The notes below the pieces were generated by a model. That model worked only from the letters and a program-made list of their open reading frames with translations. It did not search any database and was not told the origin of the DNA. This document shows, one piece after another, positions 8,366 through 17,724 of a stretch of 59,458 nucleotides of DNA. The stretch covers positions 1 through 59,458 of the forward strand of contig JAGBVG010000038.1 in assembly GCA_017630455.1 (NCBI GenBank). The letters run 5' to 3'. Position 1 is the first letter of the stretch. Every line of letters starts with the position of its first letter. Both the position numbers and the translations under genes were made by a program. This stretch comes from Alistipes sp. (GTDB lineage Bacteria > Bacteroidota > Bacteroidia > Bacteroidales > Rikenellaceae).

Positions 8366-9822
8366 TGCTCTGATTTACGAAGTAAATTGCGCAGCAGAGA
8401 CAACGCCTCACGGAGGGCGTTAATGCGGAACAAGAGCGCTCCGCAGAGATAGAACGCAACAGCGATAGCGACGCTGAGCGTCAGGCGCAGGGCGGTATGC
8501 AGCATAGCAAGGTGCGGCGCAGAGAGTCGCACAACGGCGTACATAGCAACAGCGAGCGCAAGAGATGGCATCACACGGCGCAGAATGGTCGCGAACCCAC
8601 ACGACACATAGCGCATAGCGGTGGCGGTATTGAGCAGCCACTCCACAGCAGCCATAGCCGTGATACCCCACGCAACAGCCTCCACGCCGAGAGGGATAGT
8701 AACCGAGAGTATAAGAGTTTGAATAACACGCTTCAGGACCTCGAGGCGCACGATAACCGCACCATCGCTGCGGCTCTTCAGGACATTATACGACACCACA
8801 CCCAAAGGATAAAACAACCCCGAGAGTGCCAAAATCTCGAAATAGGGCACCGTAGGCATCCACTTATCGCCGAGCAACAACAGGAACATATCCTCGGCAA
8901 CGGCGACCATACCCAACATCAGCGGAAACACCACAAAGGCGAGCATCTCCGTGATACGCAGATACCCCGCCGAGAACTTCTGTGCGTCATCCTTAATCTG
9001 CGCAAGAGCTGGAAACGTTACGCCCTGAACGGCCTGAACAGTGGAGATAACAGGCAGATCCTTAAGCTTTTGAGCCTGAGAGTAATAGCCGAGCATCGAG
9101 GTATTGTGCATCTTGCCGATGAAGAGTTGCGCGACATTATTATACACCGAGGCGATAAGGTCGGTGGCCAGCAGACGCAACGAGAATGGTGCCATAGCCT
9201 TTAGCGACGCGAGGCTCAGAGGAGCATCCGTATGCCAGCGACGTATCCACCAAAATACCAAGGCCTTGATGCCCATCATAAGAAGTCGCTGCGCAACCAA
9301 CGCCCATATACCCCACCCCGTAACTGCCATAACAACAGCCACAGCACCACTAATGAGCGAGGCAGCAAAGACAATCTTCGACAGCAGCGCAAAGCGGAAT
9401 TCGCGCGTAAACATCACCGTCTGCACAACGCAGAGGGCATTAATAGGAAGGATAAGAAACAGAATGGGTGCTATAGTCCAGATTACAGGGGCTTCGTAGA
9501 GCATCGCAACGGGGTATGCCACAGCGACAAGAACGCCATAAAGCGCCACAGACATAGCAAGGTTGAAGCACAGCACCGTGCGGTAGTCGCTATCCGAAGG
9601 TAACTCCTTGCGAATGAGGGCTTGCGAGAATCCGCTGTCGACAATCGCCAATGCCACAGAGGTAAAGAAGGTCATAATGGCCATAACGCCAAAGTCCTCG
9701 GGCATAAGCTCTCGCGCCACGATGATGCTCACAACCATCTGGATGACCATCGTGAGAACCTTCTCCGAGAAACTCCACGCTATACCCGACGCGACCTTCG
9801 TCTCCAACCTCTGCTCAGCCAT
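8362..9822 (-). CDS. Polysaccharide flippase (Wzx/WzxC-like, MOP superfamily)
   Basis: 486 residues, about 12-14 hydrophobic segments. It opens ETKVASGIAWSFSEKVLTMVIQMVVSIIVARELMPEDFGVMAIM, the typical start of lipopolysaccharide biosynthesis flippases (RfbX/WzxC group). A mid-protein LGYYSQAQKLKDLPV motif before a second bundle of membrane helices is also typical. Predicted role: flipping lipid-linked glycans across the inner membrane. It is isolated from glycosyltransferase genes; its upstream neighbour aroQ (3-base gap) is probably only a transcription partner. The exact glycan cannot be deduced. Confidence 0.9.
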   Translation of the reverse strand: MAEQRLETKVASGIAWSFSEKVLTMVIQMVVSIIVARELMPEDFGVMAIMTFFTSVALAIVDSGFSQALIRKELPSDSDYRTVLCFNLAMSVALYGVLVAVAYPVAMLYEAPVIWTIAPILFLILPINALCVVQTVMFTREFRFALLSKIVFAASLISGAVAVVMAVTGWGIWALVAQRLLMMGIKALVFWWIRRWHTDAPLSLASLKAMAPFSLRLLATDLIASVYNNVAQLFIGKMHNTSMLGYYSQAQKLKDLPVISTVQAVQGVTFPALAQIKDDAQKFSAGYLRITEMLAFVVFPLMLGMVAVAEDMFLLLLGDKWMPTVPYFEILALSGLFYPLGVVSYNVLKSRSDGAVIVRLEVLKRVIQTLILSVTIPLGVEAVAWGITAMAAVEWLLNTATAMRYVSCGFATILRRVMPSLALAVAMYAVVRLSAPHLAMLHTALRLTLSVAIAVAFYLCGALLFRINALREALSLLRNLLRKSEH

Positions 9823-9825
9823 ACG

Positions 9826-10242
9826 CTAACCAATAAAGTGTTCTACGGCCAAGCGATAGGACTCCATACCGAAGCCCATAATAGTACCCGCTGCAGCAGG
9901 AGCAAGCATCGAGATGTGGCGAAACTCCTCGCGCGATAGGATAGAGGAGATATGCACCTCGACAACAGGCGTAGCGATGGCCGCCATAGCGTCGCGGATA
10001 ACAACAGAGGTGTGGGTGTAGCCTCCAGCATTTAGCACAACGCCATCGTACTCTCCATCAGCACGTTGCAGAGCATCGACAATCTCGCCCTCGATATTCG
10101 ACTGATAGTAGTCGAGCCTATGTTCCGAATAACGTGCGCGAAGAGCCTCGAGGTAATCCTCGAAGCTCTCACGACCGTATATCTCGGGTTGGCGACGTCC
10201 CAATAGGTTGAGATTCGCACCGTTGATAATTAATATTTTCAT
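9826..10242 (-). CDS. aroQ: Type II 3-dehydroquinate dehydratase
   Basis: 138 residues. Catalyses dehydration of 3-dehydroquinate to 3-dehydroshikimate in the shikimate pathway, as a small dodecameric enzyme. Visible motifs: INGANLNLLGRRQPEIYG (with the catalytic Arg and Tyr on the flexible lid), QSNIEGEIVD, NAGGYTHTSVVIRDA, and EVHISSILSREEFRHISML with the catalytic His. An ATG 6 codons upstream (10260) exists, but MKILIINGANLNLLG is the family start. A minus-strand TACTTTTG box (10265-10258) is just upstream and would give a very short leader; no clear -33 box accompanies it. Confidence 0.95.
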   Translation of the reverse strand: MKILIINGANLNLLGRRQPEIYGRESFEDYLEALRARYSEHRLDYYQSNIEGEIVDALQRADGEYDGVVLNAGGYTHTSVVIRDAMAAIATPVVEVHISSILSREEFRHISMLAPAAAGTIMGFGMESYRLAVEHFIG

Positions 10243-10323
10243 ACTTTGCAGGGTTTGCAAAAGTAAAATTTACACCGTTAAATTTGTTGTTAGTAGTGGT
10301 TAGATACAACGCTCGGCGAAATT

Positions 10324-10365
10324 ATCTGCGATGGGCTGTACTAAGGCGTACTGCCCATTGCAGAT
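10324..10365. repeat. Long near-perfect palindrome between buk and aroQ
   Basis: Nested arms ATCTGC-g-ATGGGC-t-GTAC, loop TAAGGC, GTAC-t-GCCCAT-t-GCAGAT: 16 paired positions per arm interrupted by two single mismatches. It lies 45 bases beyond the buk stop and 82 before the aroQ start. A smaller AGCGG...CCGCT hairpin sits at 10376-10395. Most likely the transcription end of the ackA-ptb-buk operon, although the run that follows on the minus strand (AATTTCG) is only weakly T-rich. Confidence 0.7.
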
Positions 10366-10409
10366 ATATTTTGCTAGCGGCAGTAGATGACCGCTAATAA
10401 CATCAAATT

Positions 10410-11477
10410 TTAGTATTCCTTGGCTACTGTCTCGCCATTGAGTACACGAAGAGCGTTCTCTGCCAATGACTCGAGCTCGTTCTCGCCAGGGTAAATCTTG
10501 ATAGGCGCGAGGAACTTACAGTAGTCAACGATAACATCGTTTACGCAGTCGTTCCAAGCGATACCACCAGTGAGGAGAATAGCATCTACCTTACCCTTCA
10601 ACACCACTGCCATCTCGCCGATATACTTGGCAACAGAGTATGCCATAGTGTCGAGCATAAAGCGTGCCTCAGCATCACCATTTGCAGCACGTACCTCGTT
10701 GAGCTCCTGAACATTGTTGCAATTAACGTGATCTACAAGACCACCCTTACCTGCCAACAACTTCTTAATCTCACCCTTGTCGTACTTGCCTGAGAAACAG
10801 AGGTCTACCAAGTCGCCAGCTGGCAAGCATCCAGCGCGCTCAGGAGCCATAGGACCGTCACCATCAAGAGCATTGTTGGTGTCGATAACACGACCCTGGC
10901 AGTGTGCAGATACAGAGATACCGCCACCCATATGTACTACTACGAGGTTCAACTCCTCGTAAGGACGACCTACCTCCTTAGCATAGCGGCGTGCGATAGC
11001 CTTCTGGTTCAAAGCGTGGAAGATAGAGCGACGTGGAAGCTCCTTGAGACCGCTAACACGTGCCATATCCTGAAGCTCGTCAACAACAACAGGATCAGCG
11101 ATATAAGCCTCAACGCCTGCTGCATCAGCGATGCGACGTGCAATCAACGCACCGAGGTTGCTGGCGTGCTGACGCTTAGGTGCTACGAGGTCAGCGATCA
11201 TAGCCTCACCAACGCGGTATACACCACCCTCGATAGGGCGCATCAAACCACCACGACCGATAACAGCATCCAACGATGTAAGCTCAATACCATCAACCTT
11301 CATAGCATCGAGGATAATCTGCAAACGCCACTCCAACTGGTCGGCAACAGAAGCAAACTGCGCAATCTCCTCTGCAGAGTGGCTGAGCTTCAAAGTCTTA
11401 ACCTGCTCCATATCCTCGAACACAGCAACTTTAGTCGAGGTAGAACCTGGGTTAATTGTTAAAATTCTATAAGCCAT
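10410..11477 (-). CDS. buk: Butyrate kinase (branched-chain/butyrate acyl kinase)
   Basis: 355 residues. Transfers phosphate between butyryl-phosphate (or a related short/branched acyl-phosphate) and ADP to make ATP and the free acid. It belongs to the ASKHA fold: ILTINPGSTSTKVAVFED at the N terminus, VVHMGGGISVSAHCQGRVIDTNNALDGDGPMAPERAG in the middle, and LTGGIAWND near 300, all typical of Buk rather than AckA. The start MAYRILTINPGS is unambiguous. Last gene of ackA-ptb-buk (26-base gap from ptb). Actual substrate (butyrate, isobutyrate, isovalerate) cannot be told from sequence. Confidence 0.93.
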   Translation of the reverse strand: MAYRILTINPGSTSTKVAVFEDMEQVKTLKLSHSAEEIAQFASVADQLEWRLQIILDAMKVDGIELTSLDAVIGRGGLMRPIEGGVYRVGEAMIADLVAPKRQHASNLGALIARRIADAAGVEAYIADPVVVDELQDMARVSGLKELPRRSIFHALNQKAIARRYAKEVGRPYEELNLVVVHMGGGISVSAHCQGRVIDTNNALDGDGPMAPERAGCLPAGDLVDLCFSGKYDKGEIKKLLAGKGGLVDHVNCNNVQELNEVRAANGDAEARFMLDTMAYSVAKYIGEMAVVLKGKVDAILLTGGIAWNDCVNDVIVDYCKFLAPIKIYPGENELESLAENALRVLNGETVAKEY

Positions 11478-11503
11478 AATATATGGTATTAACTTATTCG
11501 AAA

Positions 11504-12406
11504 TTATTTAGCTGACAAACAAGCAAGTGCGATAGAGTACAACTTGGTCTTTGTAGAGTCACCACGTGATGTCAACACACAAGGAGCCATAGGACCAGCT
11601 ACCATAGCTGCCAACTCAGCACCGCCAAACTTAGAGCAAGCCTTGAAGAATACGTTACCAGACTCCAAGTTAGGGAACAACAAGCAGTCCGCGTCACCAG
11701 CTACAGGACCTGTGAGCTTCTTAATCTTAACAGACTCCTCGTCGATAGCAACGTCCAATGCCAAAGGGCCCTGGTACAAAGCGTTTCCAAGCTCGCCAGC
11801 CTGACCGAGGTCAGAGAGCTCCTTAGCCTCAACAGAGCTTACAACCTTTGGAAGAAGCTGCTCTGATGGTGCGATGAGGGCAACCTTTGGAGTCTCGATA
11901 CCGAGGTTGTTAGCAGTCTCTACGAGATACTTAGCGATCTGCTTCTTCTGCTCGAAGTTAGGGCAAGGAAGAACAGCAACGTCGCTGACTACAAGCAACT
12001 TGTGGTAAGCAGGAACCTCCAAAACAGTAACGTGGCTAAGAACAGTACCTGCAGGCAACAAACCCCACTCCTTGTTCAAGATACCGCGCATATACTTGTC
12101 GGTAGGCACAACACCCTTCATCAAAACGTCGTACTCACCGTTGTGAACAGCCTTAACAGCGATCTCAACAGCCTTAACATCCTCAGACTCTGGGATGATA
12201 GTGTACTGGTTCATATCTACACCCTCAGCCTCGCAAGACTTCTTGATCTCCTCTGGATCACCAACCAAAGTAACCTCTGCAAGACCTGCCTTGATAGCCA
12301 TATCGGTAGCACCGATAGAGTGAGTATCCTGACCGTAAGCAACGATCATCTTCTTCTTACCACGTGCAACGGCTGCTGCAACCAACTCGTCCAAATGCTT
12401 AATCAT
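11504..12406 (-). CDS. ptb: Phosphate butyryltransferase family enzyme
   Basis: 300 residues, the length of phosphate butyryltransferases rather than full-length Pta. Converts acyl-CoA plus phosphate to acyl-phosphate plus CoA. Family motifs: IVAYGQDTHSIGATDMAIKAGLAEVTLVGDP near the N terminus, GVVPTDKYMRGIL, LSHVTVLEVPAYHKLLVVSDVAV and a C-terminal MVAGPMAPCVLTSRGDSTKTKLYSIALA. It lies between ackA and buk, so it can feed acyl-phosphate to either kinase. As no separate pta is in the window, it may also handle acetyl-CoA (inference). Confidence 0.92.
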   Translation of the reverse strand: MIKHLDELVAAAVARGKKKMIVAYGQDTHSIGATDMAIKAGLAEVTLVGDPEEIKKSCEAEGVDMNQYTIIPESEDVKAVEIAVKAVHNGEYDVLMKGVVPTDKYMRGILNKEWGLLPAGTVLSHVTVLEVPAYHKLLVVSDVAVLPCPNFEQKKQIAKYLVETANNLGIETPKVALIAPSEQLLPKVVSSVEAKELSDLGQAGELGNALYQGPLALDVAIDEESVKIKKLTGPVAGDADCLLFPNLESGNVFFKACSKFGGAELAAMVAGPMAPCVLTSRGDSTKTKLYSIALACLSAK

Positions 12407-12449
12407 AATTGTTCGATGTTTTATAGTTAATAATTATTTTTCGTTTTCC

Positions 12450-13652
12450 TTACTTTGTGAGGCGGAATGTATCCTTAGCGATCACCAACTCCTCATCGGT
12501 GCAGATAACTGCAGCCTTAACACGTGAGCCCTCTGCCGAAATCTCGTAGTCGGTACCACGCTTACCACGGTTGCGAACAGCGTCGAACTCGATACCCATA
12601 AACTCCATATTTGAGAGGACATACTCGCGAACCTCTGGAGAGTTCTCGCCAACGCCACCTGTGAAGATTACGAGGTCAACACCACCCATCTCCGCTGCGT
12701 ACTCACCCACAAACTTCTTGATGCGGTTGCAGTACATATCGCGAGCGATAATAGCGCGCTCGTTACCCTCGTCGTATGCAGCGTCGATATCACGCATATC
12801 GCTTGAGATACCTGTGAGACCCTGAACACCTGACTTCTTGTTGAGCATATTATCGAGCTCAGCGTATGACATACCCTCCTTAGCAGCGATGTAAGTAGCA
12901 GCGCTAACGTCCATAGAGCCGGCACGTGTACCCATCACAAGACCATCGAGTGGAGAGAAGCCCATAGATGTATCGAACGACTTACCATTCTTTACAGCTG
13001 TTACTGAAGCGCCGTTACCGATGTGGCAAGTTACAATCTTTGAGTTCTCGAAATCGAGGCCAAACATCTCAGCACCCACGCGAGCAACGAACTTGTGGCT
13101 TGTGCCGTGGAAACCATACTTACGAACGCGATACTTCTCGTAGTACTCGTAAGGGATGGCATACATATAGTTAATTGCTGGAATGGTGTGGTGGAACGAT
13201 GTATCGAACACAGCTACCTGCTTGATACCTGGCAACACCTTCTCCATAGAGAGAATACCCTCGAGGTTTGCAGGGTTGTGAAGTGGCGCGATAGAGTAAA
13301 GAGACTCGATCTTTGCCTTAACCTCCTCGTCAACGAGGCAGCTATCCTCGAAGAACTCACCGCCGTGAGCCACACGGTGCCCCGCAGCCTTAAGCTCGTC
13401 GAGCGATGCGATAACGCCGTGCTCTGGGTGTGTCAAAGCATCGAGAACCAAGCGGATACCTGTTGTGTGATCAGGAATTGGACAGTGCAACTCAAACTTA
13501 TCCTTACCCTGTGGCTTGTGTGTAAGATCACCCTCAGCAAGTCCGATACGCTCCACAAGACCCTTGGCCAAGAGCGTGTGCGATGCCTCCATAACATCAA
13601 GTACCTGATACTTGATAGAAGAGCTACCGCAATTGAGAACCAAAATTACCAT
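12450..13652 (-). CDS. ackA: Acetate kinase
   Basis: 400 residues. Makes ATP and acetate from acetyl-phosphate. Signatures: VLVLNCGSSSIKYQVLD (N-terminal phosphate loop), AVFDTSFHHTIP, RKYGFHGTSHKFV (acetate kinase signature 2), CHIGNGASVTAVKNGKSFDTSMGFSPLDGLVMGTRAG and FTGGVGENSPEVRE near 320. Full family length. First gene of the minus-strand operon ackA-ptb-buk with a 43-base gap to ptb; a promoter is seen at 13771-13741. Confidence 0.97.
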   Translation of the reverse strand: MVILVLNCGSSSIKYQVLDVMEASHTLLAKGLVERIGLAEGDLTHKPQGKDKFELHCPIPDHTTGIRLVLDALTHPEHGVIASLDELKAAGHRVAHGGEFFEDSCLVDEEVKAKIESLYSIAPLHNPANLEGILSMEKVLPGIKQVAVFDTSFHHTIPAINYMYAIPYEYYEKYRVRKYGFHGTSHKFVARVGAEMFGLDFENSKIVTCHIGNGASVTAVKNGKSFDTSMGFSPLDGLVMGTRAGSMDVSAATYIAAKEGMSYAELDNMLNKKSGVQGLTGISSDMRDIDAAYDEGNERAIIARDMYCNRIKKFVGEYAAEMGGVDLVIFTGGVGENSPEVREYVLSNMEFMGIEFDAVRNRGKRGTDYEISAEGSRVKAAVICTDEELVIAKDTFRLTK

Positions 13653-13740
13653 CTTTTAAAATATTTTTAGTTAATAGTATTCGAAAGAGTGTAGAGCGCG
13701 CGCACAGAATCATCACGGCCTATTACGCTCTAAAACCATA

Positions 13741-13771
13741 CAAAGGTAATAATTTTCGGCGGACTTTCCAA
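13741..13771 (-). promoter_or_regulatory. Promoter of ackA-ptb-buk
   Basis: On the minus strand TTGG (13771-13768), 19 bases, TACCTTTG (13748-13741), one mismatch from consensus. Predicted leader about 80 bases. The 378-base space between ackA and the divergent DUF349 gene otherwise holds only A+T-rich sequence and the second promoter listed at 13940. Confidence 0.7.
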
Positions 13772-13939
13772 CCAATTCACAACTTTTTTTTCACCCTCCA
13801 TTTTCAGGTCGAAAAAGAGGACAAATTTTATAGTTATATGATACATTTTTTTGTCTAATAAAAATTTACTGTTTAGCACAATTTTAAACTATTATTCCAC
13901 ACCGCTTTCGCAATGCAATAAAATAAATATAGGAGTGAC

Positions 13940-13970
13940 TTTGATTTTCGGGTAATTATTCTTATATTTG
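13940..13970 (+). promoter_or_regulatory. Promoter of the DUF349 gene (and possibly pyrG)
   Basis: TTTG (13940-13943), 19 bases, TATATTTG (13963-13970): a full match to the Bacteroidetes consensus, about 60 bases before the ATG. Confidence 0.85.
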
Positions 13971-14030
13971 CACGAATTACGCGCCACGCATAGGCGCCAC
14001 TTAAGCGAGAAATCAATTTAAAACCTAATA

Positions 14031-15974
14031 ATGATGGCTACTGATAAGATCAACCTTACGGCTCCCGGCGAGCCTGTCGGCCACGTTGCCGAAGATGCGC
14101 AGACTACCACTGTAAACAACAACACTACAGACAACAACCATTCCGAGATAGATGCCGAGGTATCGCAGATGAGTGTGAGCTTTGCCGACGAGGAGGCAGC
14201 TCTTGCCGCTGACGAGGCTGGCCTCGAGATTGGCGAAGAGACAGCCGAGGAGGAGGCTGCAGCGCCAACGTCGGGCGACGACCTCACAGGTCTTTCGGAG
14301 GCAGACCTTGTAGTGCTTTTTGCAAACAAGATAGAGTCTGAGCCTGTACAAACACTACGTCCGGTAGTCGAGGCCATCAAGATCGCTTTCTACAAGCAGC
14401 ACCGCGCCAAGGTGGATGCTGAGCGCAAGGCATTCCTCGAGGCTGGTGGCGACGAGGAGACATTCTCACCGACACCTTGCGCCGAGGAGGCACGCCTCAA
14501 GGAGCTCTTTGCAATGTACCGCAACGAGCGCGATAAGTATATCGCCGAGCTCGAGGCAAACAAGGAGAACAACCTTAAACTTAAGCTCGCGATTATCGAG
14601 GAGCTTAAGGAACTTATCAACTCTGACGAGACCCTCAACACCACATTCCACCGCTTCCGCGAGTTGCAGCAGCGTTGGAAGGAGATAGGTCTTGTACCAC
14701 AGCAGAATGTCAAGGATCTCTGGGAGACATACAACCTCTACGTTGAGAACTTCTACAACTTCATCAAGATCAACAAGGAGCTTCGCGACCTCGACCTTAA
14801 GAAGAACTATGAGATTAAGATCAGCCTCTGCGAGCAGGCCGAGGAGCTCACTCTCGAGACTCAGGTTGTAGAGGCATTCCGCCGCCTGCAGAAGCTTCAC
14901 GACGAGTGGCGCGAGACAGGTCCTGTTGCCATTGAGTTTAAGGAGACACTCTGGGAGCGTTTCAAGGAGGCTTCGAGCCGCATCAACAAGCGTCACCAGG
15001 AGCACTTCGAGAACATCAAGTCGGAGCAGACCAAGAACCTCGCCATGAAACTCGAGCTTTGCGAGAAGGTGGAGACATTGGTTGCCCGCCCTATCGTTTC
15101 GCGTAAGGATTGGAACAAGGCGAGCGAGGAGCTTCTCGAGATTCAGAAGGTGTGGAAGACCATCGGCTTCGCACCTAAGAAGGATAACAACCGCATCTAT
15201 GAGCGTTTCCGCGCGGCGTGCGACAAGTTCTTCGAGCTTAAGCGCGAGTACTACGCAGGCCAGAAGAGCGAGATGGAGCATAACCTCGCCCTCAAGACCG
15301 AGCTTTGTGCCGAGGCTGAGACTCTTGCTATGTCGGAGGATTGGAAGCGCGCTACAGATGAGCTTATAGCTCTCCAGGCTCGCTGGAAGCAGGTGGGTCC
15401 TGTGGCACGCCGCCACTCAGACGTAATCTGGAAGCGTTTTCGTGCTGCGTGCGACAAGTTCTTCGAGCGTAAGGCTGCACACTTCGCATCGGTCGACAAT
15501 CAGTATGAGGAGAACCTGAAGCTAAAGCAAGCCCTCCTCGAGGAGATGCGCTCGGCAGATGTCAAGGCGGGAGGCTTCGAGGCCATCAAGGAGTTCCAGC
15601 GCCGCTGGAGTCAGATCGGCTTCGTGCCTATCAAGTTCAAGGAGACACTTCAAAAGGAGTATAAGGCTATTGTGGATGGTATGTTTGCTACACTTCGTTC
15701 TTCGGAGCGCGACCGCTCTATCAACCGTTTCCGCGAGCGTGTATCTACGATGAAGGGCAGCGGACAGCTACGTTCAGAGCGCGAGCGTCTCTTCAACAAG
15801 GTACGCCAGATGGAGCAGGATATAGCACTCCTCGAGAATAACATCGGCTTCTTCTCTAAGTCGAAGAATGCCGAGACACTCATCGCCGATGTCCGCGAGA
15901 AGATCGAGCGCACGAAGCGTGATATGTCGGAGATTGTCGAGAAGATTCGCCTTATCGACGAGCAGGAGGCATAA
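14031..15974 (+). CDS. DUF349 repeat coiled-coil protein
   Basis: 647 residues. The first ~85 residues are acidic and low-complexity (EEAALAADEAGLEIGEETAEEEAAAP). From about residue 200 there are at least five DUF349 units, each with a helix ending in W-x-x-[IVT]-G-x-[VA]-P and then a W/Y-x-x-F-[KR]-x-A stretch (for example QQRWKEIGLVPQQNVKDLW, QKVWKTIGFAPKKDNNRIYERFRAACDKFFE). The last ~100 residues are a coiled coil. The family is widespread in Bacteroidetes; distant members in proteobacteria have been linked to nucleic-acid or stress functions, which I do not transfer. Soluble, cytoplasmic, highly charged. Start could be either ATG of ATGATG; pyrG follows after 56 bases. Confidence 0.9.
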   Translation: MMATDKINLTAPGEPVGHVAEDAQTTTVNNNTTDNNHSEIDAEVSQMSVSFADEEAALAADEAGLEIGEETAEEEAAAPTSGDDLTGLSEADLVVLFANKIESEPVQTLRPVVEAIKIAFYKQHRAKVDAERKAFLEAGGDEETFSPTPCAEEARLKELFAMYRNERDKYIAELEANKENNLKLKLAIIEELKELINSDETLNTTFHRFRELQQRWKEIGLVPQQNVKDLWETYNLYVENFYNFIKINKELRDLDLKKNYEIKISLCEQAEELTLETQVVEAFRRLQKLHDEWRETGPVAIEFKETLWERFKEASSRINKRHQEHFENIKSEQTKNLAMKLELCEKVETLVARPIVSRKDWNKASEELLEIQKVWKTIGFAPKKDNNRIYERFRAACDKFFELKREYYAGQKSEMEHNLALKTELCAEAETLAMSEDWKRATDELIALQARWKQVGPVARRHSDVIWKRFRAACDKFFERKAAHFASVDNQYEENLKLKQALLEEMRSADVKAGGFEAIKEFQRRWSQIGFVPIKFKETLQKEYKAIVDGMFATLRSSERDRSINRFRERVSTMKGSGQLRSERERLFNKVRQMEQDIALLENNIGFFSKSKNAETLIADVREKIERTKRDMSEIVEKIRLIDEQEA

Positions 15975-16030
15975 CCCACCCCCGAAAATAGAGTAAAGAA
16001 TTAAGAATACGAACAAAAAAATATAATGCT

Positions 16031-17656
16031 ATGAAACTCTCTAAACCAAAGTACATATTCGTTACCGGAGGTGTTGCCTCATCACTTGGTAAGGGTATTA
16101 TCTCAGCATCTATCGCACGCCTTCTTCAGGCTCGCGGATACTCAGTAACCATCCAGAAGCTCGACCCATATATCAACGTCGACCCAGGAACTTTGAACCC
16201 ATACGAGCACGGCGAGTGCTACGTTACGGAGGATGGTACCGAGACCGATCTCGACTTGGGTCACTACGAGCGTTTTACATCTATACAGACCACTCGCAAC
16301 AACAACGTTACCACAGGTAAGATCTACCAGTGCGTTATCGAGAAGGAGCGTAGCGGCGAGTTCCTCGGCAAGACCGTGCAGGTAATCCCTCACATCACCG
16401 ACGAGATCAAGCGTCGTGTGCAGCTCCTTGGCGCAACAAAGAAGTATGACGTTATCATCACCGAGATTGGCGGTACTGTGGGCGACATCGAGTCATTGCC
16501 ATTTATCGAGTCTGTTCGTCAGCTTCGCTATCAGCTCGGCTACCAGAACACCGTTCTCGTGCACTTGACCCTTATCCCATATATGGCAGCATCTGGTGAG
16601 CTTAAGACCAAGCCTACGCAGCACTCTGTTAAGGAGCTGTTGTCGTATGGTTTGCAGCCAGATGTCTTGGTGCTCCGCTCGGAGCATAACCTCGGCGAGG
16701 ATGTACGCCGCAAGGTAGCTTTGTTCTGCAACGTAACCCCAGAGGCCGTTGTGGAGTCTATCGACGTTCCCACAATCTACGAGGTGCCACTGCGTATGCA
16801 CGCCCAGAATCTCGACGGCGTACTCTTGGAGAAGCTCGGCTTGGAGTCTGACCAGGAGCCAGATATGACAGAGTGGGAGGCATTTGTAGAGCGCATCAAG
16901 AACCCTAAGAGCGTTGTCGACATCGCCTTGGTGGGTAAGTACACAGAGCTTCCAGATGCTTACAAATCTATCAGCGAGTCGTTCATCCACGCAGGTACTG
17001 TGAACGAGGTTAAGGTTAAGCTTCACTATGTGAACTCGGAGCGTCTGACCATCGACAACGTTAAGGAGCACCTCGGCACTATGTCGGCAATTATGGTTGC
17101 TCCGGGCTTCGGAAACCGCGGTATCGAGGGTAAGCTCGTTGCTGTGCGCTATGCTCGTGAGAACAACGTGCCATTCTTCGGCATCTGCCTCGGTATGCAG
17201 TGCGCCGTTATAGAGTTTGCCCGCAACGTCCTCGGCTGGAACGACGCCAACTCAAGCGAGATGGCACAGTCGAAGCACGCGGTTATCGACCTTATGGAGG
17301 AGCAGAAGAAGGTCACTGCCAAGGGCGGCACAATGCGTCTTGGTGGCTACCCTTGTCACCTTGCTGCAGGCTCGCGTGTGGCTGAGGCTTACGGCTCGGA
17401 GAATGTTGTGGAGCGTCACCGCCACCGCTATGAGTTCAACAACAACTTCCTCGCAGATTTCGAGGCTGCAGGTATGAAGGCTGTGGGAACAAACCCTGAC
17501 ACAGGCCTTGTGGAGGTTGTCGAGATCCCATCACACCGCTGGTTTGTGGGTACGCAGTATCACCCAGAGTATCACTCTACAGCTGCAAACCCTCACCCTC
17601 TCTTCGCACGTTTCGTAAAGGAGGCTATTGCATACCGCGATGAGCAGGCAAAATAA
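16031..17656 (+). CDS. pyrG: CTP synthase
   Basis: 541 residues. Makes CTP from UTP with ATP and glutamine. N-terminal synthetase domain (1-265): YIFVTGGVASSLGKGIISASIARLLQARGYSVTIQKLDPYINVDPGTLNPYEHGE, then GGTVGDIES. C-terminal class I glutamine amidotransferase: PFFGICLGMQCAVIEFARN with the nucleophile Cys in GICLGMQ, and VGTQYHPEYHS with catalytic His-Glu. Full-length and normal. It lies between the DUF349 gene and yidC without an obvious own promoter, so it may depend on read-through. Confidence 0.98.
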   Translation: MKLSKPKYIFVTGGVASSLGKGIISASIARLLQARGYSVTIQKLDPYINVDPGTLNPYEHGECYVTEDGTETDLDLGHYERFTSIQTTRNNNVTTGKIYQCVIEKERSGEFLGKTVQVIPHITDEIKRRVQLLGATKKYDVIITEIGGTVGDIESLPFIESVRQLRYQLGYQNTVLVHLTLIPYMAASGELKTKPTQHSVKELLSYGLQPDVLVLRSEHNLGEDVRRKVALFCNVTPEAVVESIDVPTIYEVPLRMHAQNLDGVLLEKLGLESDQEPDMTEWEAFVERIKNPKSVVDIALVGKYTELPDAYKSISESFIHAGTVNEVKVKLHYVNSERLTIDNVKEHLGTMSAIMVAPGFGNRGIEGKLVAVRYARENNVPFFGICLGMQCAVIEFARNVLGWNDANSSEMAQSKHAVIDLMEEQKKVTAKGGTMRLGGYPCHLAAGSRVAEAYGSENVVERHRHRYEFNNNFLADFEAAGMKAVGTNPDTGLVEVVEIPSHRWFVGTQYHPEYHSTAANPHPLFARFVKEAIAYRDEQAK

Positions 17657-17694
17657 TTCTTTAATATTAACGTTTTACAGACTGAATACTAACA

Positions 17695-17711
17695 ACCACC
17701 GTAATGGTGGT
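17695..17711 (+). promoter_or_regulatory. Small hairpin in the pyrG-yidC gap
   Basis: ACCACC / GGTGGT with a 5-base loop, 14 bases before the yidC ATG and without a T run. It may affect yidC translation or mark an RNA end; no known element recognised. Confidence 0.4.
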
Positions 17712-17724
17712 ATAACTCTTAGAG

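Noticed and set aside
8497-9204. 235-codon plus-strand frame opposite the flippase gene
   Set aside because: Composition (His/Arg/Gln/Asn-rich, no fold) is that of an antisense shadow; the minus-strand protein is a clear transporter.
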